DNA from: Stramonita haemastoma
Lineage: Eukaryota; Mollusca; Gastropoda; Neogastropoda; Muricidae
Assembly: GCA_030674155.1 (NCBI GenBank)
Contig: CM060317.1
Coordinates: 87,085,284 to 87,112,872 of the forward strand
DNA: 27,589 nt
Direction of reading: 5' to 3'
Part shown: positions 1 to 9,210 of the stretch, one piece after another
Layout: every line of letters begins with the position of its first letter
Position numbering within the stretch: the stretch's first letter is position 1
Notes under the pieces: model-generated
What the model saw: only the letters and a program-made list of their open reading frames with translations
Databases searched by the model: none
Told to the model about the DNA's origin: nothing
Translations under genes and position numbers: made by a program

Positions 1-455
1 AAATAGAATTAAAGAAAGTTAAACAAAACAACGAAATTCTTGAAATGTTTAAACCAAATAAATAAGCACCATCTAAAAACAGACAGAAAAGCAAACACAC
101 AAACAAAAAAATCCAAAGCAACAACAAAACCTCATTGACATTCTTTCTGTGTGACAAATTGCTTCCTGCCTGGATGATAGCACGTGCAGTGAGTGACATC
201 CACTTAGCTGGCGCTTTTTGGCAGGCAGGTGCGAAAGTGTGGGCAGAGCGGCAGCCAGGCATGGTGCCCTGCACTTTCCATTGTCACTGCTCTCCAGGGG
301 GCTGCCTGCCTGCCTGCCTGCCTGCCTGCACGGGAAAGTGAGATGAAGGTGAAGGTGGAGGTGAAGATAATCCTTACCTGACAACCGCCAATGGAAAACT
401 GATGGCTGCAGATGTTTGAGGAAATTAGTCCCCTTCACTTCTTGACTGAAGTAAA
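1..455. other. Unassigned non-coding stretch with a short (TGCC)n tract
   Basis: No gene recognised. A (TGCC)n microsatellite of about seven units lies near 302-329. Open frames on both strands here have low-complexity translations and no recognisable motif. Confidence 0.6.
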
Positions 456-690
456 GGGGGGTTGGTGGTCCAGTGGTTATAATGACCAGCTTGCAGGTTC
501 AATCCTACCTGAATGTTGACTTTTCCTCTTAAGTCCTTATCTGTTGAATGCTTGCCAGAGAGCTTTAGGTATTTAGACAAGGTGATAAACTGACACAGTA
601 TAGAGTGTGTAAAATTATCACTGACAACAAGAGAGATGTCTCTGGCAGTAACATGTAGAGACAGGCTAATCTCATAGAAAAAAGGCACAT
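456..690 (+). repeat. tRNA-derived SINE, related to the copy at 23.3 kb
   Basis: The head resembles a tRNA gene promoter: an A-box-like TGGTCCAGTGG at 466-476 and a B-box-like GGTTCAATCC at 496-505, about 30 bp apart as in tRNA-derived SINEs. The body holds a segment (about 620-645) with a 'caacaagagagatgtctctggcag' type of motif that parallels the 'gttgtccctggcaaaat' segment of the SINE at 23338. The rest of the body is diverged and the 3' end is not sharply defined. It is not a functional tRNA because no cloverleaf can be closed around the boxes. Pol III initiation is inferred from the boxes only. Confidence 0.6.
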
Positions 691-996
691 GTCCTTTGCT
701 GATTAAAGCTGAATTAGTACCAAGGCCTACATTAAGCTGTTGTTATGTTTTCACATGGTATGTTGAGATTGGCTTCAGCCATAACAAGCTCCTACCACAA
801 CAATCTGCACTTTCATTTAATTTCTGGGATAACTACTTATGTCATGCAACAAATCTGAATCAACTATAATCTCCAAAGTTCTGCCATAACACTTTGAAGT
901 GCAAATAGCATTCAGCCAACAATAGTTCATGTTATTCTTTAGTAGTTTCCAGACCTGGGAGGGGGATTGTCCAGTTGTTCCAATTTAAGCATCGTG
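691..996. other. Unassigned AT-rich spacer
   Basis: I see no gene, RNA or clear repeat in this stretch. Confidence 0.5.
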
Positions 997-1300
997 CTAG
1001 CGGGATAGCTCAGTGGTTAGAGCGCTCGCTTTCCCCCCAAGTCAAGTTAAGCAGCATGGAGCGTGGTTACCAGTTGGATGGGTGACTGTTTGCACGCCTT
1101 GGCTTCAGTACAGTCCCCCTAGTTCACCCAGCTGTAAATGGGTACCTGCCCTCTTTAGGGTCAGGGAAGGTAAAGCAGCGAGGGAGAGGAGATGGGCGCT
1201 GCCCTCAATATGCTGGCCCCTGGAGAAGCTGAGGTTTCTGATGCCTCGCTCCCCTACGACCACCTAGGTTATTGGACACCTTTACCTTTTACCTTACTTA
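997..1300 (+). repeat. Chimeric SINE with tRNA-like head and 5S-rRNA-like segment
   Basis: A tRNA A box (TAGCTCAGTGG, 1006-1016) is followed by GTTAGAGCGCTCGC, as in tRNA D-arms. Instead of a normal tRNA 3' half, 1049-1086 closely resembles the internal control region of 5S rRNA: AAGCAGCATGGAGC, then GTGGTTA and TTGGATGGGTGAC, in the order and spacing of the 5S A box, intermediate element and C box. A non-tRNA body follows, ending in a short CTTTACCTTTTACC-type tail near 1280-1300, as expected for a SINE 3' tail. A single-gene 5S or tRNA reading is excluded because neither molecule is complete. Confidence 0.7.
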
Positions 1301-1777
1301 TGATCTTACAGTATCAAGTGCGGGCGTGTGCATAGGCTGATGTCTCAACTTCGGTTGATTTTGCCCCTAGAGTTGACATTGACACTGGCTACATTCCCCA
1401 GCAATTTCTTCAGAGTGGAAATCTTTAACGAGCTACAGAATTCAGTGCAGTGCCCCAATGGCTTCTCACAGAGATGCGAAATCAAGTCAAGAAAAAAAAT
1501 CCAGCTTGTGATGGACACTGTAGGTGACATTGATTTACATGACTGCTGATAATTCTCACCATTGCACCAATGCCAGGTACCTTGATCTTGCAACATGGAA
1601 CGTCAAGTTCCCATCCTTGTCTGCACTGCGACAAAAAGTGGCAAGAAGTAAAATAGGAGGGTGGCTCTCCACAGACTACAAGGCCACACAGCATTGTGAA
1701 GTCCTTGTTTGTTCTTCTTGTCCTCCTACTCCTCCTGCCTCCCCCTCTCTTTCTCTGTGTCTATCTCTCTCCATCTC

Positions 1778-1780
<3 letters not shown>
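1301..1780. other. Unassigned spacer
   Basis: Short open frames occur on both strands but none shows a recognisable domain. Nothing else identified. Confidence 0.45.
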
Positions 1781-1856
<76 letters not shown>

Positions 1857-1873
1857 CCGCGCGCGCGCCGCGC
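1781..1873. repeat. (GT)n microsatellite grading into a GC/CG tract
   Basis: About 36 uninterrupted GT units at 1781-1853 pass directly into an alternating GCGCCCGCGCGCGCGCCGCGC stretch. Both parts are alternating purine-pyrimidine. Confidence 0.97.
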
Positions 1874-1882
1874 TCGTGTGTG

Positions 1883-2037
<155 letters not shown>

Positions 2038-2056
2038 GAGTGTGTGTGTATGAAAG

Positions 2057-2083
2057 GCTGTCTGTCTGTCTGTCTGTCTGTCC
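2057..2083. repeat. (CTGT)n microsatellite
   Basis: About six tandem CTGT units. Confidence 0.9.
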
Positions 2084-2195
2084 AGGGAATCATTTTTCTT
2101 ATCTCTATTTTTTTTTTTTACTCTGTCTTTGCTGTTGTCTGTCTCGCTAGTGGTCGAGGCTTCCTGTCTCTCCCTGTTTCTCTGTTTTTGTCTCT

Positions 2196-2198
2196 GCC

Positions 2199-2231
<33 letters not shown>

Positions 2232-2234
2232 GCC

Positions 2235-2269
<35 letters not shown>
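2196..2269. repeat. (CTGT)n microsatellite, longer tract
   Basis: About 18 CTGT units with one CTGC variant near 2231-2234. Confidence 0.95.
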
Positions 2270-2527
2270 TAATTCTACTTTATCACCTCAATGAACAATT
2301 TAAGACGGCACGAAACAAATCATACAATAAACAACAAAACATACTACACCTACAAAATAAAAAGTACAATGTTTAAGACAACTCACGATAAAAAAATTAA
2401 CTCACTAAAGTGTATGTGTCTGTCCGTCTTTTTGATAGTTTAGAAGTCTTATAGTAACAACAAACATTGTTATTATACGTAAAAGAGATGGGAAGGGGGA
2501 GGGGCGGGAATGAAAGAGGCGTTATCA
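2270..2527. other. Unassigned AT-rich spacer
   Basis: No gene or repeat recognised. Confidence 0.4.
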
Positions 2528-2650
2528 GTCCAAGGGAAATAACTACGTTTATGAAACATACGACCACGTTCAAGCTATAATCTCCCATGATTATAACATT
2601 CAATTGTGTAGAAATTTCATGGCCAATATCATTCTGGCACAAACCCCCCG
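2528..2650 (+). repeat. Dispersed repeat sharing an 'aagggaa..actacg' box, copy 1
   Basis: This segment runs parallel to 3437-3545. Shared landmarks in order are an AAGGGAA..ACTACG box, a TATAATCTCCCAT / ATTATCTCCCAT block, an AAATTTCA block and a run of C (2643-2648). Divergence is high, so the family is old or the shared part is short. I cannot name the element. Confidence 0.5.
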
Positions 2651-2705
2651 AAAACTATTTCATATTTAATATAATTTAAGTATATAATGATTACCTTTTG
2701 ATTGT

Positions 2706-2776
2706 TTGTGTGTCAACCAATCAATCAAACTCTTTTCTTTCGAGGACAGTGAATAAGTACTCCTGCGGTTTTTAAA
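2706..2776 (-). repeat. 3' fragment of SINE family A
   Basis: The reverse complement contains a GTACTTATTCACTGTCCTCG landmark that corresponds to the 'gtgcttattc.attatcctcgaaataaaa' end of the SINE copies at 5611-5951 and 22233-22560. Diverged. Confidence 0.45.
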
Positions 2777-2810
2777 AAAAATTATATATATTTTTTTTAC
2801 ACCCATGTGT

Positions 2811-2870
2811 GTTGTTGTTCAGTTAAACGTCCTTCCACTAAATAATATCAGCGTAGTTGCTTCCCTTAGA

Positions 2871-2876
<6 letters not shown>
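2811..2876 (-). repeat. LINE/SINE-type 3' tail fused to the 'aagggaagc' box
   Basis: Read on the minus strand this holds a CTAAGGGAAGCAACTACGCT box and then GGACGTTTAACTGAACAACA with an (ACA)n end. The last part matches in pattern the 3' end of the RNase H LINE at 4095-4140 (AGACGTTAAATTGAAGAACA plus ACA units). A shared 3' end is typical of LINEs and the SINEs they mobilise. Confidence 0.55.

Positions 2877-2962
<86 letters not shown>
2873..2962. repeat. (GT)n microsatellite
   Basis: About 45 nearly perfect GT units. It is the left arm of a larger inverted structure with the CA array at 3060-3146. Confidence 0.97.
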
Positions 2963-2966
<4 letters not shown>

Positions 2967-3061
2967 CGTTTTAGGGCATAGAAAATAGTGTGTGTGTGTG
3001 TGTGCTTTTTTTTTTTTTTCAAACATTACCTTTTATTTTCTACGCCCCAAAACGAGTAACA

Positions 3062-3066
<5 letters not shown>
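2962..3066. repeat. Inverted repeat between opposed GT and CA arrays
   Basis: About 26 bp at 2962-2987 (GTTACTCGTTTTAGGGCATA...) recurs as its reverse complement at 3034-3059 (...TACGCCCCAAAACGAGTAAC) with about two mismatches. The outer flanks are (GT)n on the left and (CA)n on the right, so the palindrome extends through both microsatellites. The spacer is a short GT run and a T-tract at 3007-3019. Confidence 0.8.

Positions 3067-3146
<80 letters not shown>
3060..3146. repeat. (CA)n microsatellite
   Basis: About 42 CA units with one CC interruption near 3068-3069. Confidence 0.97.
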
Positions 3147-3150
<4 letters not shown>

Positions 3151-3355
3151 CCTTCGGATGAGACTATAAACTGAGACCTCGTGTGTGAACGCACGCAGAA
3201 CATCTTGCGCACACGTTCCACTTTTTGTAAGAGTAGGCCATTGTATGCCGATGGGGACAAATAAGATTTACAAAAACGGCATACACACGGGGACTGGATA
3301 TAAAAAAGCACATAAGTGCTTATTCCATTATCCCTGATATAAAATAATAAATAAA

Positions 3356-3357
<2 letters not shown>
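3147..3357 (+). repeat. SINE family A, 5'-truncated copy
   Basis: It starts at the body landmark GTCCTTCGGATGAGACT, then AACATCTTGCGCACACGTT, TTTTGTAAGAGTAGGCCATT, GGGGACTGGAT and AAGCACATAAGTGCTTATTC in the family order, and ends in an A-rich AATAAATAAAAG tail. The tRNA-like head is missing and is replaced by a CA array. The 3' end runs straight into another CA array. Confidence 0.85.

Positions 3358-3427
<70 letters not shown>
3357..3427. repeat. (CA)n microsatellite at a SINE 3' end
   Basis: About 35 CA units directly abutting the A-rich 3' tail of the preceding SINE copy. Confidence 0.97.
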
Positions 3428-3428
<1 letters not shown>

Positions 3429-3545
3429 GCACACACATGGTCTAAGGGAAGCGACTACGCTTATCAAACCACGGGACTGCTATCAAACGATTATCTCCCA
3501 TATTTGGCTACATTGAAACGTGCAAAAATTTCAGGGTCCACCCCC
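3428..3545 (+). repeat. Dispersed repeat sharing an 'aagggaa..actacg' box, copy 2
   Basis: GGTCTAAGGGAAGCGACTAC is followed by ATTATCTCCCAT and AAAATTTCA in the same order as at 2528-2650. The first 30 bp also occur inverted at 2845-2876. Confidence 0.55.
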
Positions 3546-3767
3546 CAAAAAAACAACAAAACAAAAACAAACAAACAAACAAACAAAAAACAACAACAAC
3601 CAACCAACCAAACACCCCCCTTCCTCCACAAAACACCACACCCAACAAAAATAAACCCCAAACAAAAGTGAAAAAACCCGACACAGACAGAATAAAAACA
3701 AAACAAAACAAAAAAAAAACCCACACAAAACTAACTGATATCTACATAAATAACCGTTTGGTACTTA

Positions 3768-3770
<3 letters not shown>
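3546..3770. repeat. A+C-rich low-complexity tract
   Basis: Mixed CAAA, CAA and CCAA short repeats with very little G on the plus strand. No coding signal. Confidence 0.75.

Positions 3771-3848
<78 letters not shown>
3771..3848. repeat. (GT)n microsatellite
   Basis: About 38 perfect GT units. Confidence 0.97.
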
Positions 3849-3854
<6 letters not shown>

Positions 3855-4005
3855 CCTTGCTTACATATTCAAATTCAAATACTTATTTTCTCACAGAGAA
3901 ATCCACGTATGCTATGGTGTTTGTGTACGTTTTTTAATCTAAATTTTTGAAAGAACTGATTAAAAAAAGTTAATGCCTCCAAAGGTGTCATAAAGGTGGC
4001 ATTTC

Positions 4006-4008
<3 letters not shown>

Positions 4009-4094
<86 letters not shown>
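4009..4094. repeat. (GT)n microsatellite at a LINE 3' end
   Basis: About 43 GT units, followed by GTTGTTGTTGTTC. On the minus strand this is an (ACA)n then (AC)n tail directly after the LINE 3' end. Confidence 0.97.
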
Positions 4095-4095
<1 letters not shown>

Positions 4096-4362
4096 GTTGT
4101 TGTTCTTCAATTTAACGTCTATTCACAATCAGTGATATTAGACACAAAAAGACAAACAATTCAGAGAAAAGGAACTGTCTAACAACTATAACCATAATAC
4201 AATGAAGTAATTGAATTAACACATCAAGTAACTGTATAACTAATGTAACTACAACAGAATAAAAGGCATATATATGTACAATACAATATACAATGTCGAG
4301 AACTATACCATGGTGGGCAGAATGCCTTTGCTTAAAATCAATGAATGACACATTTACTTGCA
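4095..4362 (-). repeat. 3' untranslated end of the RNase H LINE
   Basis: On the minus strand this follows the stop of the LINE coding region. It ends in AGACGTTAAATTGAAGAACA plus ACA units, the element's probable 3' terminus. A related tail lies at 2811-2843. The open frame across this segment encodes only hydrophobic sequence of no recognisable family and is taken as chance. Confidence 0.6.
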
Positions 4363-5425
4363 CTATAACAAATTACTAACACAACTCTCTTTCAACAGCA
4401 TAGCAATTTCACAGAGCAATTTACAATTATTCAAAACTTTCTGCAAAGATCTCTCAGGTATGGTGGGAAGGTACTTTTTTAACACTTGACATTCCAAAAG
4501 AATATGAAAGTTTGAGATTGCCCCACCACACACACAATGCACATTTCTGGAAAATTTTGTATGGAAAGCATTTAACTTCAATCTATTAATAAGACTTATG
4601 ACTGGCCTTTGGCGGGATATATCTAACCCGTAACGAGAAGAGAGAAAGAAATTTAATTCAAAAATAGAAGAGGTACCATAGGAATACCCCGCATTTTCTT
4701 GTTTTTTTCCTTACATGTTTCCAGCAAGCACTTTCCAACAGGTTATAATTCTCATGAACTGACACTGGTATATTCAAGATAGCAGCAGAGTCTGAATGAG
4801 CTGCTGCATTTTTAGCTGCTCTGTCAACCTTTTCATTATAAAAAATATTGCAATGAGATGGTACCCAGCAAAAGGTGACACTGGTGCCTCTTAAAATGAG
4901 AAAATGTATAAGATGATTTATTTCAGTTATAAGATCTTGCTTAATATTAGACCCAGAGTTTTTAAGAGATTGTAACACAGATTTTGAATCAACACATAAC
5001 AAAACCTGTAAAATAGGCAGAGGAAAGTCAATTAAGTAATGTAAGGCCATCAGAATGGCAGTTAGCTCTGCTGTAAAAATAGAATGATTCTTTCCAATAT
5101 GGTATAGTTTTTCAACCTTTAAGGAGGGAATTATGAAGGCTGCACCTCCATCATTACTATTAAGAAGAGAACCATCGGTATATATTTTAAGATGTAAAGG
5201 GTAATTAACTGCTATGTGCTCTTTTACCTGAATACTGAGAATGTGACTACCTTTTTCTTTTTTACAGGTAGAATGGTCAATGTCAAACGAAGCTTTTTGA
5301 AGTTCCCATGAAGGACTAGGAGATAAATGAGGCGAGGACTGTTTCATTACTCTGGGATTAACTTTTGACTTTTCAAAAAGATCTGCTGTGAAAGTGCCAG
5401 TTGTAGTAAGAGAACAAATATTTTT
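4363..5425 (-). pseudogene. Non-LTR retrotransposon ORF2 remnant: RNase H domain and C-terminal zinc-knuckle-like region
   Basis: In the frame that opens near 5425, the stretch from 5347 shows an RNase H fold. The catalytic acidic residues are Asp58 (YTDGS), Glu94 (TAELTAI), Asp120 (CVDSKS) and Asp175 (NEKVDRAAK), with His165 in WVPSHC, counted from the Met at 5347. RNase H in a LINE degrades the RNA of the RNA/DNA hybrid made during target-primed reverse transcription. About 50 residues later a Cys-x-Cys ... His-x4-Cys cluster (CVCGG ... HILLEC, coded near 4490-4535) matches the region downstream of RNase H in such LINEs. The two parts are in different frames: a one-base difference in a T7 run (plus strand 4702-4708) accounts for this. 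The reverse transcriptase part is absent, because the frame runs into a GT/GC microsatellite at 5428. Decayed and 5'-truncated. The clade is not resolved. Confidence 0.85.
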
Positions 5426-5427
<2 letters not shown>

Positions 5428-5465
<38 letters not shown>

Positions 5466-5475
5466 CGCGCGCGCT
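5428..5475. repeat. (GT)n(GC)n microsatellite
   Basis: GT units pass directly into about eight GC units, then a T-run. It marks the 5' truncation of the LINE remnant. Confidence 0.97.
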
Positions 5476-5533
5476 TTTTTTTTTATTGCAAAGAGCTACT
5501 TTTTATATTTTATGCCTCAAAAGATGACATTTC

Positions 5534-5574
<41 letters not shown>

Positions 5575-5575
5575 C

Positions 5576-5607
<32 letters not shown>

Positions 5608-5610
5608 GCG
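5534..5610. repeat. (GT)n(GC)n(GTGC)n compound microsatellite
   Basis: GT, then GC, then GTGC units, ending at the 3' end of the minus-strand SINE that begins at 5611. Confidence 0.97.
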
Positions 5611-5951
5611 TTTAATTTGTTTTAACCTTTTATTTCGAGGATAATAGAATAAGCACCCATGTGCTTTTTTACATCCTATCCCCAGGTGGGTTCGGTTTTG
5701 TAAATTCTGCCATCAATTCCCAACATCATGCAATGGCCAACTCTTCTGAAAAGCGGAACAGGCTTTAACGTGTTCGCAATGTTTTGCGTGCGTTTGTACA
5801 CAGAACCTTGGTTTACAGTCTCAGCTGAAGGACTTTTGTGGAGAGTGGAGTCGGTACTGATGCTAATTCCAGGGGAAAATATCCCCTTGAATGAGAATCG
5901 AACCCAGGTCAGGTCATGAGAGCGACGCTCTAACCACCAGGCAATCCCCGG
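5611..5951 (-). repeat. SINE family A, near full-length copy
   Basis: Read on the minus strand it starts CCGGGGATTGCCTGGTGG, with an A box at 5933-5943 (TTGCCTGGTGG) and a B box at 5893-5905 (GGGTTCGATTCTC). The body landmarks follow in order: CCCCTGGAATTAGCATCAGT, AAAAGTCCTTC.GCTGAGACT, ACGCACGCAAAACATT.GCG, AAGCACATGGGTGCTTATTC and TATCCTCGAAATAAAAGG. Length is about 340 bp. With the copy at 22233 it defines the family. The tRNA-like head is not a tRNA gene: no matching acceptor stem is seen. Confidence 0.9.
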
Positions 5952-6520
5952 CTATTGTGCGAGAGCATGTGTGTATGTGCATGTGCATGTGTGTGCACGT
6001 AGGCACTTTGCTAGATGTTTATCCTGCAGCGTGAACCGATTAACTATAAACCATCATTTGGTCAATTGTAATTTAAAACGTTCTGCTTTCACATTTTCAC
6101 AAAACGCATTCTTCAAGCTTTCACCCTTTTAAGTTAGTCACACAATCAAACCTTCACAGTTTTTCTGCTTTGTTTATTACATTTTGGTTTCCACAGCACG
6201 GCACCAAAACCACAAAATAAAAATGAAACAAACACCCAGGTAAAAAAAATAATCCTAATCCAGCCAGGTACCAGACAGGTCTCAGGCTACACACGTCACA
6301 CCAATCCAATCCAATAATGGTGCTTTGAGCCCCGCCGACCACATAGGCCATATCAGGCACACGTCACACAGAAATTCACACAAGAAGACAAATTAACGAA
6401 AATGCCCCCAGACAAATGCACGTTCCATTCAATACAAGTTGCAGGAGATATGCATGTTTTTATATAAGTACATTGCACCTTAGGATAGTAACATACTTGT
6501 GCACATATGTACACACAGAT
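5952..6520. other. Unassigned spacer with a possible minus-strand element 3' end near 6228-6362
   Basis: No gene. On the minus strand 6300-6362 reads GATATGGCCTATGTGGTCGG, GGGGCTCAAAGCACC and then three ATTGG units, which looks like the 3' end and short-repeat tail of a retroelement. I could not tie it to a second copy here. Confidence 0.35.
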
Positions 6521-6521
6521 C

Positions 6522-6780
<259 letters not shown>

Positions 6781-6815
6781 ATCTCTCAACAATTACGCAT
6801 TACAATTTTTTTTTA

Positions 6816-7107
6816 CTGTAAAATCAGCAACAGCATATCACTGATAGATCAATGCTTACATTTACTCTGCAATGATATAATTATCAGTGATAGACTCTTG
6901 CATGCATTTGCCAGTAACACATGTCCACAGTTTTTTTCAGACTGTGGCGATTACTTCCAGCTGATCAAATGTTTTATTTCAATTAAAAAATGTACATTAA
7001 AAAATCTGTTCAAAAAATCTGACAAGGCCAGTAACACAAAATTACATCATTTTCAGTCCAGACAACATCAACAGTCATAGCAGGACTCGGTATTAGAGGG
7101 AATACAA
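6816..7107 (+). repeat. Unrecognised core repeat, copy 1 (internal hairpin segment deleted)
   Basis: It starts CTGTAAAATCAGCAACAGCA and includes ATATCACTGATAGATCAATG, TGCATTTGCCAGTAACACAT, GTCCAGACAACATCAACAGT and a GAGGGAATAC end. Compared with copy 2 it lacks about 25 bp holding the inner ACAGCA/TGCTGT hairpin and carries a 4-bp insertion in the second arm (TATAATTATCAG), so it cannot be coding in a conserved frame. Confidence 0.85.
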
Positions 7108-7335
7108 GGGAATCAGTTTTTAAAGTACATAAAAATCATGGCACTAGATAAATGGTATAAAATAGTAACGCAAACTAACAAGCAACTAATTGCATAATAT
7201 TGAAGATTTCAATTTTTAAAAAAATCTTTGGGATTCATCTCTCTCCCTCACCCATCCACATACATTTGCATTAAAGTAAATATGCATGTACACACTCCCC
7301 CCTCCCCCCATTATATATCCTACAAAAAATACGAG

Positions 7336-7408
<73 letters not shown>

Positions 7409-7474
7409 ACACACTCATGCAGCATATATGAACTCGAACTCTCTATTTCTCTTTCTCTTACAAAATATGTATAG
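7108..7474 (+). repeat. Core-repeat spacer with (CA)n at 7339-7406
   Basis: AT-rich sequence, then CTCTCTCCCTCACCCATCC, a CA array of about 34 units and a short CT-rich tract before the next core. The order core, AT-rich, pyrimidine-rich, CA, CT-rich recurs at 8661-9210 and 9547-9848. Confidence 0.8.
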
Positions 7475-7815
7475 CTGTAAAATCAGCAACAGCATATCAC
7501 TGATAGATCAATGCCTACATTATCCGTCAACAGCAAAAACTGCTGTACACTCTGCAATGATATATCAGTGATAGACTCTTGCATGCATTTGCCAGTAACA
7601 CATGTCCACAGGTTTTTAGGAGACCTTTTACACACTGCTTGCATTAATTTTTGATTAATCAATTTGATCGAAACTTTTCATTTTTATCAATAAAACAGAA
7701 GAGGAAAATAGTAATAAAATCTTAAGGCCAGTGTCACAATATTACATCATGATCAGTCCAGACAACATCAACAGTCATTATTATCAGGACTCTGTATTAG
7801 AAGGAATGCTGTACA
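7475..7815 (+). repeat. Unrecognised core repeat, copy 2
   Basis: A complete core. Outer inverted-repeat arms lie at 7494-7514 (ATATCACTGATAGATCAATG + C) and 7554-7574 (GCAATGATATATCAGTGATA + G). The inner hairpin ACAGCA-AAAAC-TGCTGT is at 7530-7546. Downstream come AAGGCCAGTG, ATTACATCATGATCAGTCCA and ACAACATCAACAGTCAT. Confidence 0.9.
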
Positions 7816-8117
7816 TCGCATTGAAAAAGGGAAAAAATACTGGTATTAAAAAAAAAAGATACCTATAAATATTAAAACATGCATATGGGGCAGAAATTTT
7901 AATGACAGTAATAAAAAAAAATGTTTCTTAATTTTCATTAAACAATTGACAAAGCTTAGAGCTCATTACATAGGTAAAATTAAAAATAATAAAATGCTAG
8001 TATAAATCATCCTCTCTACTCTCAAACACATACACACCACCTTCCCTCCAACCATAAACGCACAAATAAACCTAAGCTAAAATTATTAAAAATCTAGATC
8101 ACCCACAATATGTTCAG

Positions 8118-8157
<40 letters not shown>

Positions 8158-8342
8158 GTCATAATGTGTACACCCCAGCACGCATGAACAATCTCTCTCT
8201 AGTTTGAAGGGGTTTTTTTCACAAAAACTCTTTACTATCCCTGATAAGCGCGGGGACTGGATGTAAAGAAGCACACGAGTGCTTATTCATTATCCTCGAA
8301 ATAAAAATAATTTGCCCTGCCTTGTCTCTCTAGTGATACTTG
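7816..8342 (+). repeat. Core-repeat spacer with (GC)n(CA)n and a SINE A 3' fragment
   Basis: It holds TAATTTTCATTAAACAATTG and CTCATTACATAGG (also seen inverted at 26630-26690), a GC/CA array at 8117-8155 and, at about 8240-8310, a plus-strand 3' end of SINE family A (GGGGACTGGATGTAAAGAAG to ATTATCCTCGAAATAAAA). The SINE inserted in this unit only. Confidence 0.75.
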
Positions 8343-8660
8343 CTGTAAAATCAGCAACAGCATATCACTGATAGATCAATGCCTACATTAACCCCTTAAC
8401 AGCAAAAACTGCTGTACACTCTGCAATGATGTATCAGTGACAGACTTGTATGGATTTGCCAGCAACACATGGCCACAGTTTTTCAGCAGACATTTCACAG
8501 ACTATGGCATTCATTTTGCTTCTGACTCATTTCTGTCAATAAAAAAGAACAGAAAAATGGTACATTAAATCCCAAGGCCAGTGGCAGAATATTACATCAT
8601 GATCAGTCCAGACAACATCAACAGTCATATCAGGACTCTGTATTTAAGTGAATGGAGGGG
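8343..8660 (+). repeat. Unrecognised core repeat, copy 3
   Basis: Same landmarks as copy 2. A 2-bp deletion (CAGACTTGTATGG against AGACTCTTGCATGG) breaks any shared reading frame, arguing against a protein-coding exon. Confidence 0.88.
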
Positions 8661-9039
8661 ATCCAATTGACAACAATTGCCAAAAATTACAGGCATTGAA
8701 AAAAAGATATTGATGATAATGAAAAAGTCAAACAATTGTGTAATATACATTTAGTTTTCATTTTATCTGGATCAGCAAACTCTTTCTCCCTCTCTCCCCC
8801 CACACCCCTTCACCCCCACACCCACCTCCCCCCCACACAAACACACGCACACACACAGCGTAACCCCCTCTCCATTCATAAACAAACCTAACACCAGCGA
8901 TCCTATATAAACATGAAACACACACACATGTAATAACACATAATACCCTATCCCCACGCCACCCATTCATCTCCAGAAAGCACCACACACACACTCTCTC
9001 TCACACACACTCTCTCTCACACACACGCTCTCTCTCTCT

Positions 9040-9089
<50 letters not shown>

Positions 9090-9169
9090 CTCACACACAC
9101 ACACACATACAAAGTCACGCACGCACGCACAGCTTATCATATGTGCACTGGATCACGCATGAAATGATG

Positions 9170-9203
<34 letters not shown>

Positions 9204-9210
9204 ATACTTG
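8661..9210 (+). repeat. Core-repeat spacer with CA/CT simple repeats
   Basis: AT-rich start with ATTGATGATAATGAAAAAG and ATTGTGTAATAT, then C-rich and CA/CT arrays (about 8990-9110 and 9172-9203) directly before the next core. Confidence 0.8.

Noticed and set aside
997..1090. A genuine tRNA or 5S rRNA gene
   Set aside because: Only a tRNA 5' part and a 5S internal part are present; neither can fold as a complete molecule.
5880..5951. A minus-strand tRNA gene
   Set aside because: A and B boxes are present but no acceptor stem closes, and the sequence continues into the SINE A body.
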